Shown piece after piece: positions 10,428 through 20,718 of a stretch of DNA of 64,000 nt. Positions within the stretch are counted from its first letter, which is position 1, and the number at the start of each line of letters is the position of its first letter. The translations under genes and the position numbers were made by a program. The notes under the pieces are model-generated. The model did no database searches. It had not been told where the DNA came from and worked only from the letters and a program-made list of their open reading frames with translations. The stretch lies in NCBI GenBank assembly GCA_024036415.1, contig JAMWET010004979.1:1-64000 (forward strand), written 5' to 3'. This DNA comes from Prochilodus magdalenae. Its lineage: Eukaryota; Chordata; Actinopteri; Characiformes; Prochilodontidae.

Positions 10428-11703
10428 AACCAGTACTAAAGTATGTACCTTCAGATGTACTTAAATATGGAGAGTACCAGTACTAAAGTATGTACCTTCA
10501 GATGTACTTAAGTATGGAGAGTACCAGTACTAAAGTATGTACCTTCAGATGTACTTAAGTATGGAGAGTACCAGTACTAAAGTATGTACCTTCAGATGTA
10601 CTTAAGTATGGAGAGTAACAGTACTAAAATATGTACCTTCAGATGTACTTAAGTGTGGAGAGTACCAGTACTAAAGTATGTACCTTCAGATGTACTTAAG
10701 TACGGAGAGTACCAGTACTAAAGTACGTACCTTCAGATGTACTTAAGTGTGGAGAGTAACAGTACTAAAGTACGTCCCTTCAGATGTACTTAAGTGTGGA
10801 GAGTAACAGTACTAAAGTACGTACTTTCAGATGTACTTAAGTATGGAGAGTAACAGTACTAAAGTATGTACTTTCAGATGTACTTAAGTATGGAGAGTAC
10901 CAGTACTAAAGTATGTACCTTCAGATGTACTTAAGTATGGAGAGTACCAGTACTAAAGTATGTACCTTCAGATGTACTTAAGTATGGAGAGTACCAGTGC
11001 TAAAGTATGTACCTTCAGATGTACTTAAGTATGGAGAGTAACAGTGCTAAAGTATGTACCTTCAGATGTACTTAAGTATGGAGAGTACCAGTACTAAAGT
11101 ATGTACCTTCAGATGTACTTAAGTATGGAGAGTACCAGTACTAAAGTATGTCCCTTCAGATGTACTGAAGTATGGAGAGTAACAGTACTAAAGTATGTAC
11201 CTTCAGATGTACTTAAGTATGGAGAGTAACAGTACTAAAGTATGTACCTTCAGATGTACTTAAGTATGGAGAGTAACAGTACTAAAGTATGTACCTTCAG
11301 ATGTACTTAAGTATGGAGAGTACCAGTACTAAAGTATGTACCTCCAGATGTACTTAAGTATGGAGAGTAACAGTACTAAAGTATGTACCTTCAGATGTAC
11401 TGAAGTATGGAGAGTAACAGTACTAAAGTATGTACCTTCAGATGTACTTAAGTATGGAGAGTACCAGTACTAAAGTATGTACCTTCAGATGTACTTAAGT
11501 ATGGAGAGTAACAGTACTAAAGTATGTACCTTCAGATGTACTTAAGTATGGAGAGTACCAGTACTAAAGTATGTACCTTCAGATGTACTGAAGTATGGAG
11601 AGTAACAGTACTAAAGTATGTACCTTCAGATGTACTGAAGTATGGAGAGTACCAGTACTAAAGTATGTACTTCAGATGTACTTAAGTATGGAGAGTAACA
11701 GGA
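10428..11703. repeat. 47-bp minisatellite, about 27 copies
   Basis: The unit is built from AGTACTAAAGTATGTACC, TTCAGATGTACTTAAGTA and TGGAGAGTAAC/C. GTATGTACCT words are 47 bases apart (10441, 10488). Each unit carries the 10-bp perfect palindrome TACTTAAGTA. The array lies in wnt3a intron 3. Confidence 0.95.
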
Positions 11704-12073
11704 GCATGGTTTATTACGGCTCTAATGTCCTATTATCATTTCTGGAACAGGACTCTTCATCAGCTCAGTGTAGGTGAAGAGACTCTAGTGTCTCTCAGTC
11801 CACCAGTCTTTAATAGAAGCTCATTCATTAGTCTGACACTGACGTCTATTCCCATCATCATCAGCACAGAACACTGAAGGAGAACCGGTTCCATTAGCTA
11901 GAACCAAGCTCTGTCCAATAGCTCAACATTAGAATCATGTTTAACTACACTCATCATCAGAAGAACAGCTCCACCCAGAAGGGAGGAGGTCTGTGTGGAG
12001 GCTTCAGTAGTAAATAAAGGTGACTGCAGAGTACCTTGCTAAATCCGCTGTCCTGTCTTCTGTCCCCTCCCAG
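11704..12073. other. Remainder of wnt3a intron 3
   Basis: This is 370 bases of unique intron ending in a pyrimidine-rich acceptor (CTGTCCCCTCCCAG, 12060-12073). Nothing else is recognised. Confidence 0.7.
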
Positions 12074-12553
12074 TCCATCACCGAGCACATGTACCTGAAG
12101 TGCAAGTGTCACGGGCTGTCGGGCAGCTGCGAGGTGAAGACGTGCTGGTGGTCTCAGCCGGACTTCCGCGTGATCGGAGACTACATGAAGGACAAGTACG
12201 ACAGCGCCTCGGAGATGGTGGTGGAGAAGCACAGGGAGTCCCGCGGCTGGGTGGAAACCCTGCGTCCCAGATACGCCTACTTCAAACCCCCCACCGAGAC
12301 GGACCTGGTCTACTACGAGAGCTCACCCAACTTCTGTGAGCCCAACCCGGAGACGGGCTCCTTCGGCACGCATGACCGCGCGTGCAACCTGACGTCTCAC
12401 GGCATCGACGGCTGTGACCTGCTGTGCTGCGGCCGGGGACACAACACCAGGACGGAGAATCGCAAGGAGAAGTGCCACTGCATCTTCCACTGGTGCTGCT
12501 ACGTCAGCTGTCAGGAGTGCACGCGCGTCTACGACGTCCACACCTGCAAGTAG
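12074..12553 (+). CDS. wnt3a: Wnt-3a, last coding exon (exon 4) with stop
   Basis: The exon has 480 nt, encoding 159 residues plus the TAG stop. Counting back from the stop with the human length of 352, it spans residues 194-352. It carries CHGLSGSC, in which Ser209 is the residue palmitoleoylated by Porcupine in the Wnt family. It also carries a sequon (N-L-T) that falls exactly at Asn298, a known WNT3A glycosylation position. Sixteen cysteines form the C-terminal Frizzled-binding domain ([17 protein letters not shown], ending YDVHTCK). WWSQPDF, LRPRY and QECTRVYDV match WNT3A (WNT3 is recalled as WWAQPDF, LRAKY, QECIRIYDV). No indel or break is seen. The downstream neighbour arf1 matches the human order. 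Confidence 0.97.
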   Translation, partial: SITEHMYLKCKCHGLSGSCEVKTCWWSQPDFRVIGDYMKDKYDSASEMVVEKHRESRGWVETLRPRYAYFKPPTETDLVYYESSPNFCEPNPETGSFGTHDRACNLTSHGIDGCDLLCCGRGHNTRTENRKEKCHCIFHWCCYVSCQECTRVYDVHTCK

Positions 12554-15031
12554 CCCACGTAGACAACTTAACGCCCCCACCCTCCGGCCCCCCCTCAACA
12601 AAAACAAACAAAACAAACATGACTGCCACGACGAGCCAGGATTTACCGTTCCCCTGGGAGTCTACTGATGGAGAGTGTTGTGGATTAAGACGTACAGGTC
12701 AGGCGGAGGTCGTTGTGGAGATCCGCAACCCGACAAGCACTACAAAAAGAAGGGCGCCTTTATACCCGCTAGCCTCTTTCAGAGACACCACGTTATCTGA
12801 CAAAGGAACTCGTTCCCAAAGGGCTTCCCTTGTAAGGACAGCTCGAGCCGCCAGCCCAGCTCTCCGAGGGACTATTCTTTTACCAGGGTGCAGCATGGGT
12901 GGGGGTAGGAGGGGAGCACTGGGGTTTTCACCAAGACAAACGGGCCCTGGAGACCTCGGCGACTGTGCCGAGAGCAGGAAAAGCTAGGAGGAGTAAAGGC
13001 CTTGTAGCGGCACGTGGCACTCTGGGTCCCTGTGGAGGGCCTTCGGAAGGCCTCTGCCGCGGAAGCTGAGGCGCTGTAGAGTAGTACCGCCGATACAGTG
13101 CCCGTTCTCTGCTAGCGTTAGCATTAGCCTCCTTGCTAACACCATTAAAAAGCTAGAAGTGGCGATTCTTAGCTGGTCCGATGTTTCTTGTCCTGTGTCG
13201 TTTGAAGACGTTAGGCTTTGTATGAGCGTTTAGATGTCGTCTGAGTTTGTGCCTGTCTGTGAGAGTGACCAAGCGACCGGAGCGAGGAAGCAGGTCGAGC
13301 GCGCTGTTAACTGGTTACTGATTAGGTTCTGAGCGAGCGTTACATATTTGTCAGTTTCTCTGAATTCGCCTGTTTGCTTTATGAATCATAACTGGACGTC
13401 ACTGTTCAATAACCCCGGCCCTCCTCGGCTAGCAGCGTCTGGCAATGTCACGGCACTGGCCTCGTTCAGCACTTCCGTCTCGACCTTTTGCTGCGAGGTG
13501 CGGAGTATAAGTCCTCTGCGCTGGGAAGCCGTGTTCTGACCCGTCAGAGCTGGGTCTGTCCGATGACAAATCACTACTTGGGTTCATTATCTATTAGACG
13601 GCGTTCCGACGCTTCGGCCGGAGGCTCGTTCGAAGAGGCACCGCAGCCGGCCCTGTTCACTGGAAACACTGGAGTCCAGTATACTGATACATATAAACTG
13701 GGGGGGTCTATAGTAAAGACTGGCCTGGCCAGTGGGATTACAGGAAGCCACTGATTCATCCAATCACAACCCAGAATTCCATGTGGGAAGCTGAGCCCTC
13801 TGACCAATCACAGTCTACAGCACACCGTGACTGGCCAGAGGGCTCATTTACGAAGGCCACTGACCATTAATGTACAGAGTGCCACTTAAGAGGCTTTTCC
13901 AAACCCGGCCGGTGTTGGGACAAACCCTTGTTTCTCCATTTCTGCCGGTTCTCCTGTCTTAAAGTGTTCGGTGTTATAACGACGATGATGAAGGGACCAG
14001 TAGGAGGTGTCATAATCCCGCTCCAGAGAGACTCCCATCCTCCTCGGGTCAACACCAGAGAACAAGACAAGCAAAGATGCACAAAGATGCAACGTTTGGT
14101 CCCAACACCGAAACTTCTTCCACTGACCTAAACTCAAAGTCCGGGACGTTCCCATGTTGAAGACACAAGGCTTTGTCCTCGCAGCTATGGTCGGGACTGC
14201 CAAAGTTAAAACCAGAACTAATCGTTAACACACGGGAGCTAATCTTCCTAGTTCGACCCTTGACCCCCCCATAGCAGCGCGCTGCTGCAGTCCGTGACGT
14301 TAGCGTACTCGTTATCCTGAAACCGTCAGCAGCCCACGCTCGACAAACCAACCAGCACTGAGCTGCAACTACAGCTAGGAGAACTAGCTGGGGTCAGGTC
14401 TGCGCAAATCAGACGAGGCGAGAGCCGGCTAATCAGACGAGGAACTGAACCGCGTTAGCGGTCCCTCTGGCTTTGCGATTACCAGAACTAGCTTAGCATG
14501 TTAGCACCCACGAGCTTGTGTATGAGAGCATCAGCAGCGCTAAGTACTGACTTCTCCGTATCTGCTGCTAACTGACCACAGCTGTGTCTGTATATGTTCT
14601 GAACGTAGCGTGTTCAGTGTCCACCGAGTAGACGTCGTCGTCGTGTCCTTGAGTGTTTGTGTGTGTGTGTGAAATCTCTTCTTTCTGTGAAAGACTACGT
14701 GTAGACATAGTTATGAACTAAAATGTGAAGTCGTCTTTACTAATTCAGTCTGCATATAGCGGTTGTTTTGCTCGGCCCCACGGACGAACGTCAGTTCCGA
14801 CACTACGGCTATAGAAACGAGGCGTGCGGTAGTCTCCGGAGCTGACCGGGTGATTCTGAAATACTGTGGAATTGGGAATTCTACTATAATGGTAACGTAC
14901 AGAGACGTGCTACGTGACGCCCACCTATTAAATATCAACACATTTTCACTGTCGTGACCAAACCGCACACTCAAGACCCTAACTTCAGATTAGAAGGCCA
15001 AAATGAACCCACTCCTAACTCCTAAAACATA

Positions 15032-15554
15032 CAGGGGTTGGACAATGAAACTGAAACACCTGGTTTTAGACCACAGTCATTTATTAGTATGGTGTAGGGC
15101 CTCCACAATACAGCGTCAGTTCGTCTTGGGAATGACATATACTGCGTCCTGCACAGTGGTCAGAGGGACTTCAAGCCATTCTCCTTGCAGGATAGTGGCC
15201 AGGTCACTACGTGATGCTGGTGGAGGTTCGTCCTTCTTGGTGGTATGCTGACGTTACCCTGGATACCGTGGCTCTTGATACATCACAAAGACTTGCTGTC
15301 TTGGTCACAGATGCGCCAGCAAGACGTGCACCAACAGTCTGTCCTCTTTTGAACTCTGGTATGTCCCATAATGCTGTGTGCATTGCAGTATGTTGAGCAG
15401 AACTGTGCTCTTACCTGCTAACTGAACCTTCACACTCTGCTCTTACTGGTGCAATGTGCAGTTAATGAAGATTGGCCACCAGGCTGGTCCAATTTAGCCA
15501 TGAGACCTCCCACACTAAAATGACAGGTGTTTCAGTTTCATTGTCCAACCCCTG
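15032..15554. mobile_element. TA-flanked 523-bp element with perfect 31-bp inverted repeats
   Basis: The left end (15032-15062, starting CAGGGGTTGGACAATG) and the right end (15524-15554, ending CATTGTCCAACCCCTG) are exact reverse complements over 31 bases. TA dinucleotides flank both sides (15030-15031 and 15555-15556), as expected for a Tc1/mariner-type target duplication. The interior has no intact transposase and looks like a deletion derivative. The perfect ends imply a fairly young insertion, and it lies within the presumed wnt3a 3' UTR. Confidence 0.88.
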
Positions 15555-16371
15555 TATCTGTAGTCCCTTACAGCACCTAAATACAAAAATATATCAGAAA
15601 ATATATATTTATAATCAGTCGTTCAACTGGATTTCTGGTACACGGTCAAATAAAACTGGAAAAACTTTAAAGAATAAAAATAAAACCCAGATTTTTAAAA
15701 ACGTAGCCATGCAAGTGTCAACGAACATCAGTAACCGCACCACGTGATCACAGTGCGAGTCCAGTTTGAGTAGGATCAGTAGCAGAGCTTTGTTAGGAAA
15801 TTTAATTAATCCCAGAATCATTCAAAACTACCGACATGCTTCTTCAAGGGCTCAGTGAACCTGACCCAGTTAAACAATGAACAGCTGTACGTGTTCCTGA
15901 AAGAACCCGGTTTGGTACGTTCTAGAACCTGTCTTGTGAAGAGTGTAGCACAGCTGAGGTCACAGTTTAGCATTATGACATCACACTGCCGTGATGCGCT
16001 GGTCTCGGATTGGTTCAGGAGCTACGGGAGAGGAAGTGCTGCCGTCTCGAACCTTCACTTGACCCATTTGATTCACAGTGACTCATAAAGCCACCGTCAC
16101 ATAACCGGGTTTTGATGTCAGAGTGATTATGTGCGGTTCGGAACCGAGACAGGAAACAGGAAACACCGTCCGGCAGCAAATCTGAAAATGTATTTACTCG
16201 GCTCTACGGACATTCTCCACTCCTGTGTTCTAAATGTGTTCTAAGATCCCAAAGCCTTGTCCTGTCCTGTGTGTGGGTTCTAGAGTTTGTGTGATTATTT
16301 ATTGTTCTGTGAGTGTATATATTAGTGACTGAGATTATATCTGTGCAGTAAGAGAGTAGCACATGAGCGTT

Positions 16372-16381
16372 GTGTTGTTGC

Positions 16382-16418
<37 letters not shown>

Positions 16419-16419
16419 G
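16372..16419. repeat. (TTG)n microsatellite
   Basis: About 16 trinucleotide copies with one TGC interruption. It is immediately upstream of the candidate wnt3a poly(A) signal. Confidence 0.95.
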
Positions 16420-16552
16420 CGCTGTGATGCTGTTTACCTCACTGTCTGCTGCTGAGCTTGTCGTTATTTTGTGTTTGTTCCATTGTTTCTTTCACTGACC
16501 ACTAAAGGACGCTCGGTCTGTTCTAGGGTTCTAGCTATTAACTCCATAACCA

Positions 16553-16558
16553 AATAAA
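16553..16558 (+). terminator. Candidate distal poly(A) signal of wnt3a
   Basis: Canonical AATAAA, followed within 30 bases by a T/G-rich run. Beyond it the sequence changes to repetitive AT-rich DNA. It is a candidate only, because nearer signals exist. Confidence 0.35.
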
Positions 16559-16649
16559 TTTACACTGAACTCCACTGGTTTGTTTGATTGATTTCCTGAA
16601 GAGAGAAGAGGAAGTTCTAGCTTATACATTAATGAGCATACAGTGCACT

Positions 16650-17640
16650 CTTAATAAAAACAATGATGGGTTCTAGATACTAACAGTAAAAGGGAAAGAA
16701 CTTGCTTTAAACTTTAGAAATTCTTGACTCAAACTATTTGATTCAGTGAATCATGAAATTTGAAATTTCGGCAGTCGACTAAATAATGAATTCTTTAATT
16801 AGAATTAACTGAATTGAATTTTGATTCTTAGAACATGATTCAGTGAATCCTGAACTTCATTATGATTCAATTAAATCCCATTTTAATTCCTGAATAAATG
16901 ATTCACTCACACATCTCATTCGTTCATACACATCACGATTATGATTCTTTACAATTTGACTCAGTGAATCATGAAATCTTAACATTTCCCCATGATTTGA
17001 TTCAATTCAATTAATGGAATTCCAAACTTTATTATGATTCAATAAGATGCAATTATTCCTGAAACATCTCATCCATTGGCCAGTACCATGATTCAGTTCA
17101 TTTCAGTTATGATTCTTTATAATAGGATTCAGTGAATCATAGAACCTCAGTTTGCACCATGATTCAACTGAATCAGATTAGGATTCAGTAGCAAGCAGTT
17201 CACTAAATCAGGAATTTTATCTCGGTTATGTTAAAGTGATTTATGATTCTTTAGGATAAGATCCAGGAAATTTGACATTTTATATTTCTACAAATTCTTT
17301 AGAATATGATTCAGTGAATCATAGAATTTCAAGCTTCATTTTGATTTAACTAAATCCAATTATTATTCTCACTCACACATCAAGCGATTCGATTTGATTC
17401 AACTATGATTCTTTATCATATGATTCAGTGAGTCACAGAATCTTAAAGTTTAACCAGATACAATTCATTTATGATTCTTATGGAAGTGAAATTTCAGATT
17501 TCATCCTAATATCACTAATTCAAATCATGATGAATCTCATGAATCTTTTAATTTAACCACAAGTCTATTAAACTTCAATATGAATTTTTACGAAAAGATT
17601 CAGGAAATTATGACATCTCATATTTCACCACAACTGATCC
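16650..17640. repeat. Decayed AT-rich repeat built on GATTCA/TGAATCA words
   Basis: TGATTCAGTGAATCATG and close variants recur every 60-180 bases (for example near 16740, 16840, 16960, 17120, 17310 and 17420), together with AATTCAATTAA and CATTATGATTCAAT. The spacing is irregular and the copies diverged, so this is an old tandem array or nested insertion of one element. No gene is present. Confidence 0.6.
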
Positions 17641-17646
17641 AAACCC

Positions 17647-18148
17647 AAATTAGATTCTTTGGGAGACGATTCAGCAAATGATGGTGTTCCAAACTTCCTT
17701 TCCATCCAATTAAATCCAGTTATTTTTCCTGAAGGAACGATCCAGTGATTCGTTTAGAGTCTTCACATTCTGTAGACCAGCCGTAAACCACCACCCTTTG
17801 TCTTTAGTGGGTCGGCGATGAGGATGTAGCAGCTAGCGAACTCTTAGCTAGCACGCAGCGAGTTCCAGTACATCCCAAACCCACTCCTTCCATGTCTGTT
17901 TGGCGAGGGCTTTGTAATGACATACGCTAAGCCTGAAAACAGCTAAAGAGTGCTAGCCGCTAGCATCCCTGCTGACCTAGACGAGAGGCTATTCCTCCCA
18001 AAGCCTCAGCACAAAAATTAGATTCTTTGGGAGACGATTCAGCAAATGATGGTGTTCCAAACTTCCTTTCCATCCAATTAAATCCAGTTATTTTTCCTGA
18101 AGAAACGATCCAGTGATTCGTTTAGAGTCTTCACATTCTGTAAACCAC
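17647..18148. repeat. Local duplication A-B-A'
   Basis: Block A (17647-17780, with GATTCTTTGGGAGACGATTC) recurs almost unchanged at 18015-18148, an offset of 368. The intervening block B (17776-18016) recurs further right at 19325-19580. Differences are a few substitutions, for example 'gaaggaacg' against 'gaagaaacg'. It is noncoding. Confidence 0.9.
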
Positions 18149-18179
18149 TATGAGTAAAATGCACACGGACTGTTTCCAT

Positions 18180-18620
18180 TATTATGTCCACCCACCCTGC
18201 AGCTGCATTCATAGGCCAATTGGAGTCAGCCAAACGCTGAACAACCACAGTGGGTATGGAAGCATAGAAAAAGCTGCTCCACTCACCCCTGCTCTACCTA
18301 AAGACCACCTGGAATAGCCCTGGAATATCGTTGTGTGAATTGTTGAATCAAAATGGATCTTCATGGCTTAAACAGGAGATGGTTTGAAACGTGGCCGGTG
18401 GCAGTGTCACGGTTCAGGGCTGCTTTGCTAGTCCTGGACCAGAGCAGCTTTCTGTCATTTTGAGAAGTTATTGATTCTAGACGGTGTAGGAACAAGCTCA
18501 GGAGAATGTTCATCTGTCCATCATCTCAACAACAACCCAAAAACCACCAGGTCATCTGAGAAGAGTGGGTAAACGGAGGAAATCTAGAACCTTGCAACAA
18601 CTTTAATACTGAAATAGCTG
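18180..18620 (+). pseudogene. Tc1-like transposase relic
   Basis: Decayed Tc1-type words in the right order include GGCCGGTGGCAGTGTCACGG followed by TTCAGGGCTGCTTTGC (the GGSVMVxGCFA region). Further on, CAACAACAACCCAAAAACCACC matches the DNDPKHTS region. Frames are broken throughout and no terminal repeats were found. It is a dead fragment in the intergenic region. Confidence 0.55.
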
Positions 18621-19085
18621 CTAATATCTAGAAGCTTTGGTTCCCAAAGGATGAGAAGGGTTTGAGTCCATGGGTACTGAGTACTTCAGACTGACCAGTA
18701 CAGTCTAATACATTCCTAATAGTCCTGAACTCACTCCAGAGGCTAATTTGATGTAGCTAGCATTAGCATGTTTGAGTGCTTAAAAAGTAGTTGCTAACAT
18801 CTTCCTAAAGAATAAGAAGGGAATAGCCAGTGGAACCGGAGAGCAGTGCTTCAAACTGACCAACATAACCCCCTCCAAAAAAACCCTGAACTCATTCCAG
18901 AGGAGTAGCTAGCATTAGCATGTTTGAGTGCTAAAAACAGGGTTGCTAACATCTTAGCTTTGATTCCCAAAGGATGAGAAGCGTTTGCGTCCATGGGCAC
19001 TGGGCACGTCAGACTGACCAGTACAGCCTAATACATTCCTGAAAGTCCAGAACTCATTCCAGAGGCTACACAGATAGCCAGCACA
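18621..19085. repeat. Three diverged tandem copies of a roughly 150-170 bp block
   Basis: Copies start near 18621, 18785 and 18940. Shared words are CAAAGGATGAGAAG, CAGACTGACCAGTACAG, CATTCCAGAGG and TAGCTAGCATTAGCATGTTT. The middle copy is the most diverged. The block is noncoding and of unknown origin. Confidence 0.75.
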
Positions 19086-19324
19086 TATCGGCTAGCTGGC
19101 TTGATCAGGTCGGCACTCTACTGACTGTTTGGGACCACTGGGCCACCCTCGGACCACCAAGCTTACGCTGCTGCATTCAAGATCTAACTGGTTTCCAACC
19201 TCTTCAAGCAGATTTTAATTTGTAATGGGTTTCTAAACCAGAGACTTTTATTGATGTAACATAAAACAATCTGAATCTGAAACAATAATGGCTACTCTGT
19301 TAAATTTATTGATTTAGACATAAA

Positions 19325-19580
19325 ACCAGCCATAAACCACCACCCTTTATCTTTAGTGGGTCGGCAATGAGGATGTAGCAGCTAGCGAACTCTTAGCTAG
19401 CACGCATTGAGTTCCAGTACCTCCCAAACCCACTCCTTCCATGTCTGTTTGGCGAGGGCTTTGTAATGACATACGCTAAGCCTGGAAACAGCTAAAGCAG
19501 CACTAGCCGCTAGCATCCCTGCTGACCTAGACGAGACGATATTAAATAGTGGCTATTCCACCCAAAGCCTCAGCACAAAA
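19325..19580. repeat. Second copy of block B
   Basis: Near-identical to 17776-18016, sharing GTGGGTCGGC, GCTAGCGAACTCTTAGCTAG, TCCATGTCTGTTTGGCGAGG and TAATGACATACGCTAAGCC. A 16-17 base difference occurs near 19545 (ATATTAAATAGTGG). The high similarity over 240 bases suggests recent duplication or constraint. Confidence 0.9.
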
Positions 19581-20718
19581 CACCATTTGCCAAGGCAGCT
19601 TACCTGGATAGATGAATACCCCCTCCCCCCCAAAAGCCCACCCCAGCCCCGTCCAAGCAAAAGATCAGTACAGCTAATAGCAATAGCATTAGCCTCTCCA
19701 CAGGCTGTCAGATCTTTAGCTAGCGGTGAATGGGGCTAAAGCCTTATGCTAGTCTTTATGGAGCCTGGAGGTCACCATATGAGCCTCGTCCCCTGCTGAC
19801 TCAGCGCCTCAGAAAACCCCCAGAAAAAGACCCGAGCCCTGCACAACATCAGCTAACAATCAATGTCCCGGATTAGCATCGGGCCCAGTTGTCAGTTTCC
19901 TTCACAATTAGGAGCTGAGAAAGGTCCGGGACAATGCTATCATTCTCCCCGGGCTTTGCTTTCTTCCCCCTCTCCCGGTTTTTCCAGGGGAGGAAAAATC
20001 CCTTGATAATAATTTGATTCTTTTCAGGGCATGGAGGAGCCAGCTTAGCTGGGGGAAGACAATGAGACCAGGAGGTTCTTCGGTTCTCCTTGGTGACCGG
20101 GCTGCTATGGCGGAGGGGCAGATTATGGGCCGGAGTGAAAGGAGCCCCTCCGGCGTGAGGAACCCTGATAACTCATTCATTCCCAGCACAGCGCCCCCCA
20201 CCCCGCCGAGACGCAGGCTGACCCCAGGCAGCCCCGAGAAAGGGCCTGACGCCAGACCAGAGCCGCGCTCGGCTCAGCGCTCATTCATCCCGCTGTCTCC
20301 TCCACACCTCGCATACAGTACCGGTCAGCAGTCTGGACACGCCCACTCGAGGGTCTCACTGAGGGGTCCGTTCAGGCAGTGTTTTAGGTTCTTAGATGGA
20401 CTGCAGGTAAATCCTAACTCTGATATGGGGCGGACCTGAAGGTCGGCGGCTGTAGGAGGAGGAGTCTGTTAGATTTGGTTTCTGGTAGATTCATGGACAG
20501 TCAGGTTACAGACGTTCACACTTCCTAGCATCTCCAGTAAACACACAGCTCCGGTCCTTAGTCCCGGAAACACCTACAGGCTTCTCCAGCGGAGAACCCG
20601 GAGCTCCGGTTTCACTGAGTCTCACTGAATGCATCGCCCGAACGCAGCTGCTGCTGTTTACACTGTGTGAGGACTTCATGATGAACAGACCACCAGGAAG
20701 CAAGACCACTTGGGTGTG
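19581..20718. other. Unique intergenic island
   Basis: No exon is recognised. The open frame at 20014-20439 has no family resemblance and is probably chance. Part of the island (19850-20190) is a candidate regulatory block. Near 20625-20690, words such as GAATGCATCGCCCGAACG and TTTACACTGTGTGAGGAC resemble the dispersed MITE-like sequence also seen near 30770-30830. Confidence 0.45.
19850..20190. promoter_or_regulatory. Candidate intergenic enhancer
   Basis: This repeat-free block has AACAATCAATG, TTCACAATTAGGAG, GGACAATGCTATCATTC (SOX-like) and CCTTGATAATAATTTGATTC within about 160 bases, then a GC-rich part. Motif clustering near a developmental gene suggests an enhancer, with no direct proof. 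Confidence 0.3.

Larger units (their letters stand above)
12554..16575 (+). other. Region downstream of the wnt3a stop: probable long 3' UTR
   Basis: The 4 kb after the stop is largely free of tandem arrays, unlike its surroundings. It holds one clean MITE (15032-15554) and a (TTG)n run. Possible poly(A) signals are ATTAAA near 13143, AATAAA near 15648, and AATAAA at 16553-16558, which is followed by a GT-rich run (GGTTTGTTTGATTG). Short open frames here have no coding character. The true 3' end cannot be fixed without transcript data. Confidence 0.4.

Noticed and set aside
8815..12553. Assignment to wnt3 rather than wnt3a
   Set aside because: Some residues ([20 protein letters not shown]) fit WNT3. 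The diagnostic positions MVSREF, NRHNNEAGR, WWSQPDF, LRPRY and CTRVYDV, and the arf1 neighbour, fit WNT3A.
20014..20439. 141-codon plus-strand frame
   Set aside because: Unique DNA but no recognisable family, no splice logic, and it overlaps an equally open minus-strand frame. Treated as chance.
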